From Methanosarcina barkeri 3 (GTDB lineage Archaea; Halobacteriota; Methanosarcinia; Methanosarcinales; Methanosarcinaceae), in NCBI RefSeq assembly GCF_000970305.1, contig NZ_CP009517.1, positions 434,001 through 498,000 on the forward strand: a DNA stretch of 64,000 nucleotides. Direction: 5' to 3'. Positions within the stretch are counted from its first letter, which is position 1; every line of letters starts with the position of its first letter. A program made the position numbers and the translations under genes. Shown one piece after another: positions 25,439-34,002 of the stretch. The notes under the pieces were generated by a model. That model ran no database searches. It saw only the letters and a program-made list of their open reading frames with translations, and was not told where the DNA came from.

Positions 25439-25610
25439 AGAGAATCCTGTTAGTTCAGTAGAGAACCCTGTTAGTTCAGTAGAGAACCCTGTTAGTTCAG
25501 TAGAGAACCCTGTTAGTTCAGTAGAGAATCCTATTAGTTCAGTAGAGAATCTTTATTGGTTCAGTAGAGAATCCTATTATTCAGTAGAGAATCTTTATTG
25601 GTTCAGTAGC
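25439..25610. repeat. 21-bp tandem repeat TTCAGTAGAGAACCCTGTTAG
   Basis: Five close and several degenerate copies of GTTAGTTCAGTAGAGAACCCT follow the Nudix gene directly. Because the unit is a multiple of three, it makes a spurious open frame with SSVENPV repeats starting inside the Nudix stop; I do not regard that as a gene. Confidence 0.9.
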
Positions 25611-25678
25611 AAATACCTAACTTGTACATTTGCGATTTTTCCCTGAATTTCTTTTCTTACATGGCAAGTACTTCAGGC

Positions 25679-26743
25679 TTAATACTCGTGTTCATCCGTT
25701 ACCTGTTTTGAGCCTCCGTACTCACCTACAATTGGAATATGTTCTCCACACATCGGACAGGTTTTCTCAGGCGTGATCTCATATTTTTCAATATCGAAAT
25801 AGCCACGCCTGATCAGCATTTTTCCGCAGTTCGGGCAGAAAGTGTTGTTGCGGTCACTGCCAGGGACGTTGCCCATGTAAACATATTTTATCCCTTCTTC
25901 GGTTGCAATTTTACAGGCTTCCTGCATTGTTTTGACAGGCGTCGGTGAGAGGTTTTGCATTTTGTACTGGGGATGGAAACGGGTAAAATGTAGGGGGGTA
26001 TCAGGCCCCAGATTTTTATACATCCATTTTGAAAGTTCCCTTAACTCATCAAGGGAATCGTTTACATCTGGAATAATGAGGTTCGTAATCTCAACATGGA
26101 TTCCAAGTTGCTTTGCAAGGGTAGAAGCCTCGAGTACAGGAGCGAGTTTTGCACTGGCGACATCGTGATAAAACTTTTCGTTGAATGCCTTGATATCAAT
26201 ATTGGCAGCATCCAGATACGGCGCTATATTCCTGAGGGCTTCAGGTGTCATATATCCGTTTGTCACGTATACGGTCCCAAGCCCTGCCTCTTTTGCCAGT
26301 TTTGCACATTCGTAAGTATACTCATGCCAGATTGTGGGCTCATTATAGGTCCAGGCAATTGAGCTTGAGCGTGAGAGGAGTGCCCTTTGAATAAGTTCGT
26401 CAGATGGAATATCCATTGTATAAGCATCTTCCAGGCATGCCTGGGAAATAGACCAGTTCTGGCAGTGTTTGCAGCGGAAATTGCATCCTATTGATCCGAC
26501 TGAGTAAACATAAGAACCCGGGTAAAAGTGATAAAGAGGCTTTTTTTCTATTGGATCAACTGCTTCGCTTGAAACAGTCTCGTAGATAAGGGTATATAGT
26601 TCTCCGTCCCTGTTTTCGCGGACTCCGCAAAAGCCTCTTTTTCCCTGGGAAATTTTACAACTCTGGGCGCAGAGATTGCAGTGTACTTTATTGTCTCCTA
26701 TTTTCTCGTAAAACATAGCTTCTTTTATCACATCTATCCCCAT
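25679..26743 (-). CDS. amrS: AmmeMemoRadiSam-system radical SAM enzyme (AmrS)
   Basis: A 354-residue radical SAM protein with the cluster motif GCNFRCKHCQNW (Cys87, Cys91, Cys94). An N-terminal zinc-like CNLCAQSCKISQGKRGFCGV (residues 22-41) and a C-terminal four-Cys ribbon (FCPNCGKML ... CPMCGE) are typical of the pyruvate-formate-lyase-activating-like AmrS family. AmrS co-occurs with AmmeMemo proteins and is implicated in an unresolved modification. The ATG at 26743 has no clear ribosome site; GTG 26731 (after GGGGAT) or ATG 26716 are alternatives. No partner gene lies beside it. Confidence 0.88.
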   Translation of the reverse strand: MGIDVIKEAMFYEKIGDNKVHCNLCAQSCKISQGKRGFCGVRENRDGELYTLIYETVSSEAVDPIEKKPLYHFYPGSYVYSVGSIGCNFRCKHCQNWSISQACLEDAYTMDIPSDELIQRALLSRSSSIAWTYNEPTIWHEYTYECAKLAKEAGLGTVYVTNGYMTPEALRNIAPYLDAANIDIKAFNEKFYHDVASAKLAPVLEASTLAKQLGIHVEITNLIIPDVNDSLDELRELSKWMYKNLGPDTPLHFTRFHPQYKMQNLSPTPVKTMQEACKIATEEGIKYVYMGNVPGSDRNNTFCPNCGKMLIRRGYFDIEKYEITPEKTCPMCGEHIPIVGEYGGSKQVTDEHEY

Positions 26744-26837
26744 TAGAAATTGTTTTACAGCATAATAACGTTACTGTTTCATATTTTCCAATTCTGAAAG
26801 AGGATAATAAGTTTATCGATAATTTTGTTCTGCTTGT

Positions 26838-26940
26838 CTGATCTGAAATAATGCGATCTTAAACAGTCCGATTTGAAACCAATCTGATTTGAAATAATCC
26901 GATCTGAAACAATACGATCTAAAACAATGCAATCGAGTAA
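26838..26940. repeat. 17-bp degenerate repeat (CCGATCTGAAACAATA)
   Basis: Five or six degenerate copies of CCGATCTGAAACAATA upstream of the amrS start region. The surrounding gap 26744-27054 has no gene. Confidence 0.75.
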
Positions 26941-27054
26941 TATTATGCCTTGATTCCATTTTTTGCCCAGAAAAAACAGCATTTATAATTTATTTTCCAC
27001 TTTGAACCTTATGCTAAACTTGGTTTCGTTTTTTCGCTTCAATTCGATTTCGCC

Positions 27055-27760
27055 TTACAGTTGATTAACCAGAATGCTTACCAGCTGTAGGCCAAGGGTT
27101 TTGGGAGTTTCAAAGTTAATCCCATAGAAATTTTGTATAAGAGAGCGGTATTTCATTTCACTCGCTTCAACCTTTTCCAGTGTACATTTCCATTCTGTAA
27201 TGTCTTTCATCGCACCAATGGTCCGATAAACTTCTCCCTCGTCATTTGTTAGCCAGACGCCCCGAATTTCCATGTAGATATATCTTCCGTCTTTTCTTCT
27301 GAACCTGAACTCCATCTGAACTCTTGCTTTTCTCCTTAGGAATTTCTCCAGACTTTTTGTTGTTTTGTCCCTATCTTCAGGATGGAGGTGTTATATCCAG
27401 AGTAATTTATCAAAATTTTTGAGTTCTTCCGGAGAGTAACCTGTTACTTCCCATAGCTCCTGCCCATTCTACCTCATGCGTATCGAGCCTGATCAAATAC
27501 TAGCTGCCCTGTCTGCTCGGCTGCTGTGCGGTACCTTTCCTCACTTTTTTGCAGGTTTTTGCTTGCAAGCTTTTGTTCTGTTATATCTTTTACGACTCCG
27601 GTGATCCTGCTTATACTTCCTCTTGAGTCCAGTATATAGGTTCCGTTTTCTTCAAGATAGGCATAATCACCGCTCTTTTTTTTGACACTCAAATTCACAG
27701 ATAAACTCTGTATTTTATGGGCAAGATGCCTGGTTAAATAAGTACTTATAAAGTTAAAAC
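27055..27760 (-). pseudogene. Decayed multi-PAS sensor histidine kinase
   Basis: Reading down the minus strand from about 27760: the end of a PAS-containing module (KKKSGDYAYLEENGTYILD ... GVVKDITEQKLASKNLQKSE), a frameshift near 27474, then ELWEVTGYSPEELKNFDKLLWI, an in-frame TAA, then HLHPEDRDKTTKSLEKFLRR and a second PAS core ending AMKDITEWKCTLEKVEASE. A third PAS begins (MKYRSLIQNFYGINFE) but after about 10 residues it jumps to PKTLGLQLVSILVNQL, which is the ATP-binding (HATPase) start of Methanosarcina kinases, and then stops. So there is an internal deletion, a frameshift, a nonsense codon and loss of both ends. Confidence 0.75.
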
Positions 27761-28013
27761 AAGTTTTCTGATGTTTTCTAAATTCGGTTTACTGTAAGCC
27801 AATAAGTTAGATTATATTCATGATAGTTAATAGTTATCTCTATAGGAAATAAAGGCGAAGGTAATTTCTAAGATATATAATTAACAATTTTATATTTAAC
27901 AATATCTAGTTGATCACGTCATTAATTAATATATAACTAATATGGTAATGATAATCATAAAATGCCAATTAATGGAAAAAGATAACTGAAAAAAATAGTA
28001 ATTGAGGCAAAAT

Positions 28014-29354
28014 TCAGGTTATTTTCCGTGCAAACACAATCCTTGAGCCGTCTATCATGTCAAGAGCACGGAAGACTTCAAGCCCGTAATTGCCAAGCAG
28101 CCCTATATATTCATTAAAGGGAACGCTGTTTTCGAAACTGTAGCCTGATCTCCCTTTTTTCACACCTTCAAAAGTCCAGAGGTTCCAGTCAAGACTGAGA
28201 AGCGGGTTTGATTTCATTTTCTCGTCAGGCATCTGCCTGGTTACGAAAATGCCTCCTGGATTTAATGCTTCAGCTATCTTGGGGATAAGGGAAGGAACTT
28301 TTCCTCCGGGGTTAAAGGAAGAAAAGATAAGGTCATAGTTACTTCCTATTTCATCTTTAAAAAAATCCCCCTGGATTGTATCTACTCTTGAAGCTCCGTA
28401 TTTCTCTATGAAATATCTTGTTTCTGCAGTAACAGGAGGAAGGTCGAAAACAAAAGCCTGAAGGTCTTTGTTAAGCTTTGAAAAAGCGACTGCATAAAGC
28501 CCGTGCCCTCCCCCGATGTCAAGCAGCCTTTTGACGTTTGTAAAATCAATGTTTTCCGTGACAACCTTTATAGTTTCCTGAAGCAGGCCACAACGTGCGT
28601 TTTCAGCCATGCAGTGGACAATTTCTCCAAAAAAAGGTCCTTTTTCGACAATGTCAGGTCCCTGTTTTAGAATCTGAGGAAGGCGAGCCCAGCGTTCAAC
28701 ATTTCGGACCCTTTCGGCAAGGTAATGCTGCTGAGAAAACGGAGAACTTTCCAGGAGATAAGTCGCACTGAGTTCCGAGACAAGGTATACTGCTCCACCA
28801 TTATTTATTTCTTTATCAGTGTTCTCGGATCCGGTTTCGGATTTTCCTTTTTCTTGACCGGCTACTGGATCTGTTTTTACAACCTGAGCCTTTTCTTCTT
28901 CCTTATCCATCCCTTCCTCAAATCTATCAAGGAATCCGAGACTGTGAAGAGCTTCACAGAAATAAGGCATGAGCAGAGGATCACAGCCAAGCTTTTCAGC
29001 CAGGTTCCTTGCTGACAAAGGAGTATTAAGCGCTTCAAATACTCCGAGCTCAAGAGCCGAGGCAATCAGACTGTACTCTTTTAAACCCTGAATTGAAGAA
29101 TCGATAAACTTGAAAAAGCGATCAAAATCAATCTCAGGCTTTTGAAATAATTCCTCAGCTTTTTCAGCATTACTGCCGTCTTTAATTTCGATTCCGACAC
29201 TTAACTGGCTTTTTACTTCTTCCGTATCTTCATTTTGTTTATTGAATCTCGGATTTGTTTCTTTATTTTGTGTACTAGGTTCTGTTCCGGGTTCTGTTTG
29301 TTGCTTATGAACTTCCTTGTCAGATTCTGCTTTGTTTCCAATTTGAGTTTCCAT
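28014..29354 (-). CDS. O-methyltransferase-like protein with a charged insert
   Basis: About 446 residues. The C-terminal half is a SAM methyltransferase of the plant/hydroxyindole O-methyltransferase fold: LLDIGGGHGLYAVAFSKLN (motif I, about residue 280), FDLPPV, GDFFKDE and LNPGGIFVTRQ. Before it lies the winged-helix dimerisation domain (YSLIASALELGVFEALNTPL), interrupted by a polar insert (about 140-190, EEEKAQ ... SENTDKE). The first 80 residues are low-complexity. ATG 29354 has AGGAG ten bases upstream and is preferred over 29384. The substrate is unknown; these families methylate small hydroxyl or cofactor-like molecules. Monocistronic. Confidence 0.78.
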   Translation of the reverse strand: METQIGNKAESDKEVHKQQTEPGTEPSTQNKETNPRFNKQNEDTEEVKSQLSVGIEIKDGSNAEKAEELFQKPEIDFDRFFKFIDSSIQGLKEYSLIASALELGVFEALNTPLSARNLAEKLGCDPLLMPYFCEALHSLGFLDRFEEGMDKEEEKAQVVKTDPVAGQEKGKSETGSENTDKEINNGGAVYLVSELSATYLLESSPFSQQHYLAERVRNVERWARLPQILKQGPDIVEKGPFFGEIVHCMAENARCGLLQETIKVVTENIDFTNVKRLLDIGGGHGLYAVAFSKLNKDLQAFVFDLPPVTAETRYFIEKYGASRVDTIQGDFFKDEIGSNYDLIFSSFNPGGKVPSLIPKIAEALNPGGIFVTRQMPDEKMKSNPLLSLDWNLWTFEGVKKGRSGYSFENSVPFNEYIGLLGNYGLEVFRALDMIDGSRIVFARKIT

Positions 29355-29617
29355 TTCCTGGCTCCTGATTCTTACTTTCCGCATACTACTCTGATTCTTA
29401 TCAGTCTGACACTAATTTCTAAAATATAGTAATATTTTATATGGTTAAAGCTTTATCTTATAACAAAATTAGTAAACATTGTTAACTAAGTGTACTACTC
29501 ATGAAAAAAGACTTATTACTCAAAAATGAAGGATAGTTGTTTCACACTAAGATTAAAATAAAAATAAAAAAAATAAAGAAAATGAACATGATATTCTTTG
29601 AATAACATGCACAACCA

Positions 29618-29649
29618 ATGAAAGTGCTTGCAGATGGCAGCACTTTCAT
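29618..29649. terminator. Perfect 11-bp hairpin
   Basis: ATGAAAGTGCT (29618-29628) and AGCACTTTCAT (29639-29649) pair perfectly around a 10-base loop. It lies in the gap (29385-29884) between the methyltransferase promoter and the DUF4177-like gene. It could end the minus-strand transcript of the small gene at 29885 or be a regulatory hairpin. Confidence 0.45.
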
Positions 29650-29738
29650 GCTAAATAACTAAAAAACAAAAACAAAAAGTAAAAACAAAAAAAATAACTA
29701 AGAAAACAAAAATAAAAAGTAAAAATGAAAAATAAGCA

Positions 29739-29812
29739 GCCTGAGAAAAATAAATACCTGAGAAAAATAAATACCTGAGAAAAATAAACAACCTAAGAAA
29801 ATTAAACAATCT
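29739..29812. repeat. 19-bp tandem repeat CCTGAGAAAAATAAATA
   Basis: Four imperfect copies of CCTGAGAAAAATAAATA, preceded by an A-rich AAACAAAAA stretch (29660-29735). It is just past the stop of the DUF4177-like gene. Confidence 0.75.
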
Positions 29813-29884
29813 GTAAGCCAAACTCTTAAAGCAATGTTTTATGCAGAAAAAAGGGCAAAAAATTATAAAATTAAAAACAGAACT

Positions 29885-30070
29885 TTAAAGGGCTGCGTCA
29901 ACATAATCTACCGGTCTTTTAAAAACAGCTGTTATCATACCGTTTTCGTCTATTTCGTCTGCAAATTTGATGAGCTCCCAGCCATCAGTTCCAAGGCTGT
30001 TAAGATCTTCTTTTGTCTTTGACCACTCACTGAACCTTATCTCTTTAACATCATATTCCCAGATGGTCAC
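29885..30070 (-). CDS. DUF4177-like small protein
   Basis: A 61-residue protein: MTIWEYDVKEIRFSEWSKTK, then LNSLGTDGWELIKFADE and ending with AVFKRPVDY. The order WEY-x-V ... LN-x-LG-x-x-GWEL ... AVFKR is the pattern of DUF4177 proteins, small alpha/beta proteins of unknown function. It is a single gene; a T-rich ribosome region gives no strong start signal, but the start fits the family. Confidence 0.7.
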   Translation of the reverse strand: MTIWEYDVKEIRFSEWSKTKEDLNSLGTDGWELIKFADEIDENGMITAVFKRPVDYVDAAL

Positions 30071-30400
30071 TCTAATTCATCTCCAGTAAAGTTGGGTAAG
30101 ATTAATCTATATATTAAGTTGTAGTATCTGCTATATTTATCTTTTTAAAAAATAGATTTGCGGTTAAAGCAATTAAAGTTGATTTGTTAATTGATTAAGG
30201 ATTGACCTGAAAATTGACCTTAGTTAACCCTTACAACTAAGTATATAACTCAGAACTTTATGTTTAAGGAACAAGTAAAAAAGAAAAGCTGTTGAGAATT
30301 GACTTCTCTGATAGTTAATTCTTTAAATGAGGTCGAATTTCAACCGGTCTTTAAAAAACTCAGACTTCAGTCTGTCTTTATATTAGCTCAAATTACTAGC
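30071..30400. other. Intergenic region, nothing recognised
   Basis: AT-rich with GTTAACC/TTAGTT-type direct repeats near 30215-30240 and no coding frame of its own. It lies upstream of the DUF4177-like gene and downstream of the DUF362 protein gene. Confidence 0.35.
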
Positions 30401-31510
30401 TCAAATCTCAATCAATTTATACTCACGGCGACCCATGCCGATTTCTTCTCCGTACTTGAGCTGGTGGGTTCCATCGATCATTGGCCATGCCCCTTTGAAC
30501 TTATCGGCTCCAGCTTCGTGGTTGCACTGAAGGGAGGAGTTGACGAGCCCTTTCTGTCTATTTACGAGGTCGTAGCTTGCCTGGTCAAGAGCAACAGGGT
30601 CTTTTGAAGCGAGAATCCCTATATCAGGCACAATCGGAGCATCACTCCAGGGCACACAGTCGCAGTCAGGGGTAATTTTAAGCAGAAAATTTATGTAACC
30701 CACTTTTCCTTCCTTTCCTTTTACTGCTCCGTAAGCATACTCCGTAAGACTCTCCAGAAACTCAGGAATGTCATGTTCCCAATCTATAGTTATAGCCCCC
30801 ACAGGGCAAACTTCCATACACTGTCCGCAGCTTATACAGATATTGGGATCAATCATTGAAACCTCTCCAAGAAGAGAAGAAGCTCCTACAGGACAAATTT
30901 CAACACATTTCTCGCAGCCTATACACTTATCCTGATTTACATGCGGGCTTGTCCTGAAATGCTGTTCCTTCTTGCCGATTGCAGGAGCACAGCCCATAGC
31001 GAGGTTCTTTATAGCCCCTCCAAAACCGGCTACTATATGTCCCTTGAAATGAGACATCACAATCATAGAATCCGCAGCAGCAATATCCGCTCCTATTTTC
31101 ACGGACTCGAAATGTTTCTTTCCGATCTCTACATCTGCAGAGTTCTGGCTCTTCAAACCGTCAGATATGATAAGCGGAGCCCTGACAACGGAATAATCAA
31201 AACCGTGTTCAATCGCAGTCGTCAGGTGGTCAACTGCATTATGCCGGCTGCCTGAGTAAAGAGTATTCGTATCCGTGACAAACGGTTTTGCTCCGGCTTC
31301 CCTGATCTTTTCCACAACCTGCCGCACAAAAACGGGATTTATGTATCCATCGTTCCCATACTCTCCAAAATGAATCTTGATCGCAGTCAAATCACCTTCT
31401 CCAAGGAGTTCGGCAAAACCTGCTTCGTCGAAGAGCCTCTGAATTTTGCTGATCGTATTCTCCTGCGGATTTTTTGCCCTCAGGTCTGCGAAATAAACTT
31501 TACTTGCCAT
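30401..31510 (-). CDS. DUF362-domain iron-sulfur protein
   Basis: About 369 residues from ATG 31510, which follows AGGAGG with nine bases between; a longer frame to 31588 is not needed. The DUF362 region (about 1-170) has AIKIHFGEYGNDGYINP and DTNTLYSGSRHNAVDH. Then come two [4Fe-4S] ferredoxin motifs, CIGCEKCVEICPVGA and CISCGQCMEVCPVGA, and a second DUF362 part with DIGILASKDPVALDQASYDL. Such proteins are common in methanogens and anaerobes; an electron-transfer or metal-linked role is likely but the reaction is not known. Monocistronic. Confidence 0.85.
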   Translation of the reverse strand: MASKVYFADLRAKNPQENTISKIQRLFDEAGFAELLGEGDLTAIKIHFGEYGNDGYINPVFVRQVVEKIREAGAKPFVTDTNTLYSGSRHNAVDHLTTAIEHGFDYSVVRAPLIISDGLKSQNSADVEIGKKHFESVKIGADIAAADSMIVMSHFKGHIVAGFGGAIKNLAMGCAPAIGKKEQHFRTSPHVNQDKCIGCEKCVEICPVGASSLLGEVSMIDPNICISCGQCMEVCPVGAITIDWEHDIPEFLESLTEYAYGAVKGKEGKVGYINFLLKITPDCDCVPWSDAPIVPDIGILASKDPVALDQASYDLVNRQKGLVNSSLQCNHEAGADKFKGAWPMIDGTHQLKYGEEIGMGRREYKLIEI

Positions 31511-31790
31511 GTAAGCGCCTCCTAAATCCGGATTCGTGCTTTTCACGAAACCTATGCAATTAAAAAAGTGCTGTTTATTTTTAGGCATTGCGCTGCCAGG
31601 GGAGAATAAGAAAAAAAGAAAAATACTGCTTCAGTCGATTAATATCAGTCGATTATCTTCAGTCAATTGTTTTCATCAATTGTTTTCAGTTGATTAAACT
31701 CGCACAACATACCGAAGCAGCAAAATAACACAATATAGTGCTAAAAGACTGATAATTCCTGAGAAGTCCCGCCTAAAAATACACTTCATC

Positions 31791-32888
31791 TTACAGTTTC
31801 CCTGTAGATTTCTTATATTTTTTAATATCCAGCGCTATTTTCTTGCATTTCTCCTTTTCAAGTCGTTTTAGGCCAATTTCTGCTTTTTTTGACTGGAATA
31901 TGAGTTCTCCAGTTAATCTGTGATAACTGGCAAGCCGTTCCTCAGGAATTATCCCGTTTTCAACCGCCTTCAGCACAGCACAGCCCGGCTCGTCGCGGTG
32001 AGTGCAGTCTTTAAACTTACAATTGCGGGCTGCGTCAACGATCTCGGAAAAAGCTTTTTCAAGCCCTTCTGCAGAGTCTCCGAGCTGTATTTCCCTGATC
32101 CCAGGATTGTCTATAAGGACTGCTCCATTCGGAAGCAGGAAGAGCTGGCGAACTGTAGTTGTATGCCTTCCTTTTTCATCGTCTTTCCGGATATCTCCGG
32201 TTTTCTGGACGGTTTTACCGAGAAAAGCGTTGATAAGCGTGGATTTTCCGACACCGGAGGAGCCTATTAATGCAACTGTTTCCCCTTGGTTGAGGTAAGG
32301 GCTAAGTTCTTCAAGCCCGGTTTTTGAAAGGGCGCTTAACGGAATAACAGGTACGTTACCTGCAATCGACCGAACTTTTTCTACCAGCCGGGTTGGGTTA
32401 TCTTCAAGGTCGATTTTGTTAAGTAAAATTACAGGGCTTGCACCTGAAGAATACACAATGGCAAGATACCTCTCAAGCCTTCGAAGGTTGAGATCCTTAC
32501 CATAAGACGTCACGATAAAAATGGTATCAAGGTTTGCAGCAATTACCTGCTCTCCGCCCCCGTCTCCTGCTGCCCCTCTTGAAAGGCAGGTCCTCCTGGG
32601 CAGAATATTTACAACCATACGTGAGCCCAGTTCAGGCTGGTCAAGCAAAACCACAAAATCCCCTACAACCGGCTGCTTCCCAATTTTCAGAAGCGCACCT
32701 GAGATTCCAGCCTGTACGACAGCTCCAGAGACAAGGACCTCGCAGACCGTTTTATGCCTTGATGCGATTCTTCCGGGCGTGTAGGGGCCTTTATAGGCAG
32801 AAAAAGCCAGTTCAAGTTCTTTATTCCAGCCTGGAATTTTATCGGCGTCGCAGTGAATTGAACTTTCTGTTTCGCTATGATTGTTCAT
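31791..32888 (-). CDS. rsgA: Ribosome small subunit-dependent GTPase RsgA
   Basis: RsgA (YjeQ) is a circularly permuted GTPase that helps mature or check the small ribosomal subunit. The 365-residue protein has an OB-fold N-terminal part (about 45-115), then G motifs in permuted order: LLNKID (G4, 155-160), [12 protein letters not shown] (G1, 209-220), T-rich switch (RHTTTVRQL), DNPGIRE (G3, 260-266), and a C-terminal zinc knuckle with Cys290, Cys295, His297 and Cys303. RsgA is mainly bacterial; its presence here suggests old transfer into Methanosarcina. A 70-bp fragment of a second copy lies at 42081. Confidence 0.93.
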   Translation of the reverse strand: MNNHSETESSIHCDADKIPGWNKELELAFSAYKGPYTPGRIASRHKTVCEVLVSGAVVQAGISGALLKIGKQPVVGDFVVLLDQPELGSRMVVNILPRRTCLSRGAAGDGGGEQVIAANLDTIFIVTSYGKDLNLRRLERYLAIVYSSGASPVILLNKIDLEDNPTRLVEKVRSIAGNVPVIPLSALSKTGLEELSPYLNQGETVALIGSSGVGKSTLINAFLGKTVQKTGDIRKDDEKGRHTTTVRQLFLLPNGAVLIDNPGIREIQLGDSAEGLEKAFSEIVDAARNCKFKDCTHRDEPGCAVLKAVENGIIPEERLASYHRLTGELIFQSKKAEIGLKRLEKEKCKKIALDIKKYKKSTGKL

Positions 32889-33097
32889 GAGATAGAAGTA
32901 TTTGATTAAATGGATAAATATTTTGATATTTCGTCCTGTAAAAGTTCAATTGTGCCTGAAAAATTCCTTCTTATTCAGGCTTGTGCGAAAGGGGGAAAAG
33001 TGACAAAATCGGAAAATTAATACGCATGTTCTATTTAGTAATTATTAATAACCTGTTCAATATTTGAAATACCTAAATAATATTATGAGTTGATATA

Positions 33098-33994
33098 ATG
33101 GATAGTAGCCATCCTTTTAAAATTATCTCGGAAACAGATGACTCTGATATCGATCGTTATCGAACACTATCCATCGTTAAGTATAAAACCGACTCTCCTT
33201 TTGATTTTGATGAGATTATATATAAATTTTCGAAGAACAAATTAAATATCACCAAAGAATTCGGTTGTGTTTACACTAAACCATACGGAGATCACGTTTC
33301 TGCACTGTTTGGCAAATTGGGCAACAAAACTTTAACTGGGTTACTCACAGATTATGAAGATAATCCAGTATTAAGACGGTATAACCTTTCAAATGTAATC
33401 TTGGCTACTATGTATGTGGATCACTTTCCTGAAGATAATAAACTCACTTTATTGGTCTTTAATGGGGGAAAGATAAGTAAGAATCTGTGGCATGCTCCGT
33501 ATAACAATTTGTTCAATGTACTCGATTTAACCCCTACTAAATTTAGTGAGAAAGAACTTCGGAAATTATGTATAAATAAATATGTAGACGGACTTTCTGA
33601 GATTCGATTTGATCCTGCGAGTGAAGAAGAATTTGGTAATGTTAAAACAGCAGAGTACACATCAATCCGTTCTAAGAAACTCAATCCAAAAGCAGAAAAA
33701 ATAAAAGAGATTATAGAAAACGATGAAATTAAAGTCAACATGTTCAAATCAGAAATCTGGGCTACATACGAAAATCTCGATAAAAGCTATCCGGTGGCTT
33801 TTACTATCGATATTGATGGAAAGGTCACATTAGAGTTCCCTCGAATTTCTTGGTCATCTTTAAATGATGATTATGATATCGAAGAGCACTATTATTCTTT
33901 TGCGAGAAAAATTTATGACGAAATCGTATCCAAAGAAATTTATATAAATGAAAAGGACGAAGACAAATCACAAAAATCGCTTTTTGATTTCTGA
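33098..33994 (+). CDS. Unknown protein A of a two-gene accessory operon
   Basis: Not recognised. 298 residues, soluble, acidic, with alternating beta-strand-like and helical segments. Visible stretches include GCVYTKPYGDHVSALFGKLG (about 52-71), ILATMYVDHFPEDNKLTLLV (about 101-120) and FTIDIDGKVTLEFPRISWSS (about 235-254). It ends in QKSLFDF (292-298), which matches the archaeal PCNA-interacting (PIP) pattern Q-x-x-L-x-x-F at the extreme C-terminus. The next gene starts eight bases after the stop and shares its low GC, so the two form an operon. A role in DNA-associated defence or maintenance is inference from position, base composition and the PIP-like tail. Confidence 0.65.
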   Translation: MDSSHPFKIISETDDSDIDRYRTLSIVKYKTDSPFDFDEIIYKFSKNKLNITKEFGCVYTKPYGDHVSALFGKLGNKTLTGLLTDYEDNPVLRRYNLSNVILATMYVDHFPEDNKLTLLVFNGGKISKNLWHAPYNNLFNVLDLTPTKFSEKELRKLCINKYVDGLSEIRFDPASEEEFGNVKTAEYTSIRSKKLNPKAEKIKEIIENDEIKVNMFKSEIWATYENLDKSYPVAFTIDIDGKVTLEFPRISWSSLNDDYDIEEHYYSFARKIYDEIVSKEIYINEKDEDKSQKSLFDF

Positions 33995-34002
33995 GGGTTG
34001 AA

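Noticed and set aside
25413-25646. Open frame with repeated SSVENPV residues
   Set aside because: It is the translation of a 21-bp intergenic repeat, begins inside the preceding gene's end and has no own ribosome site.
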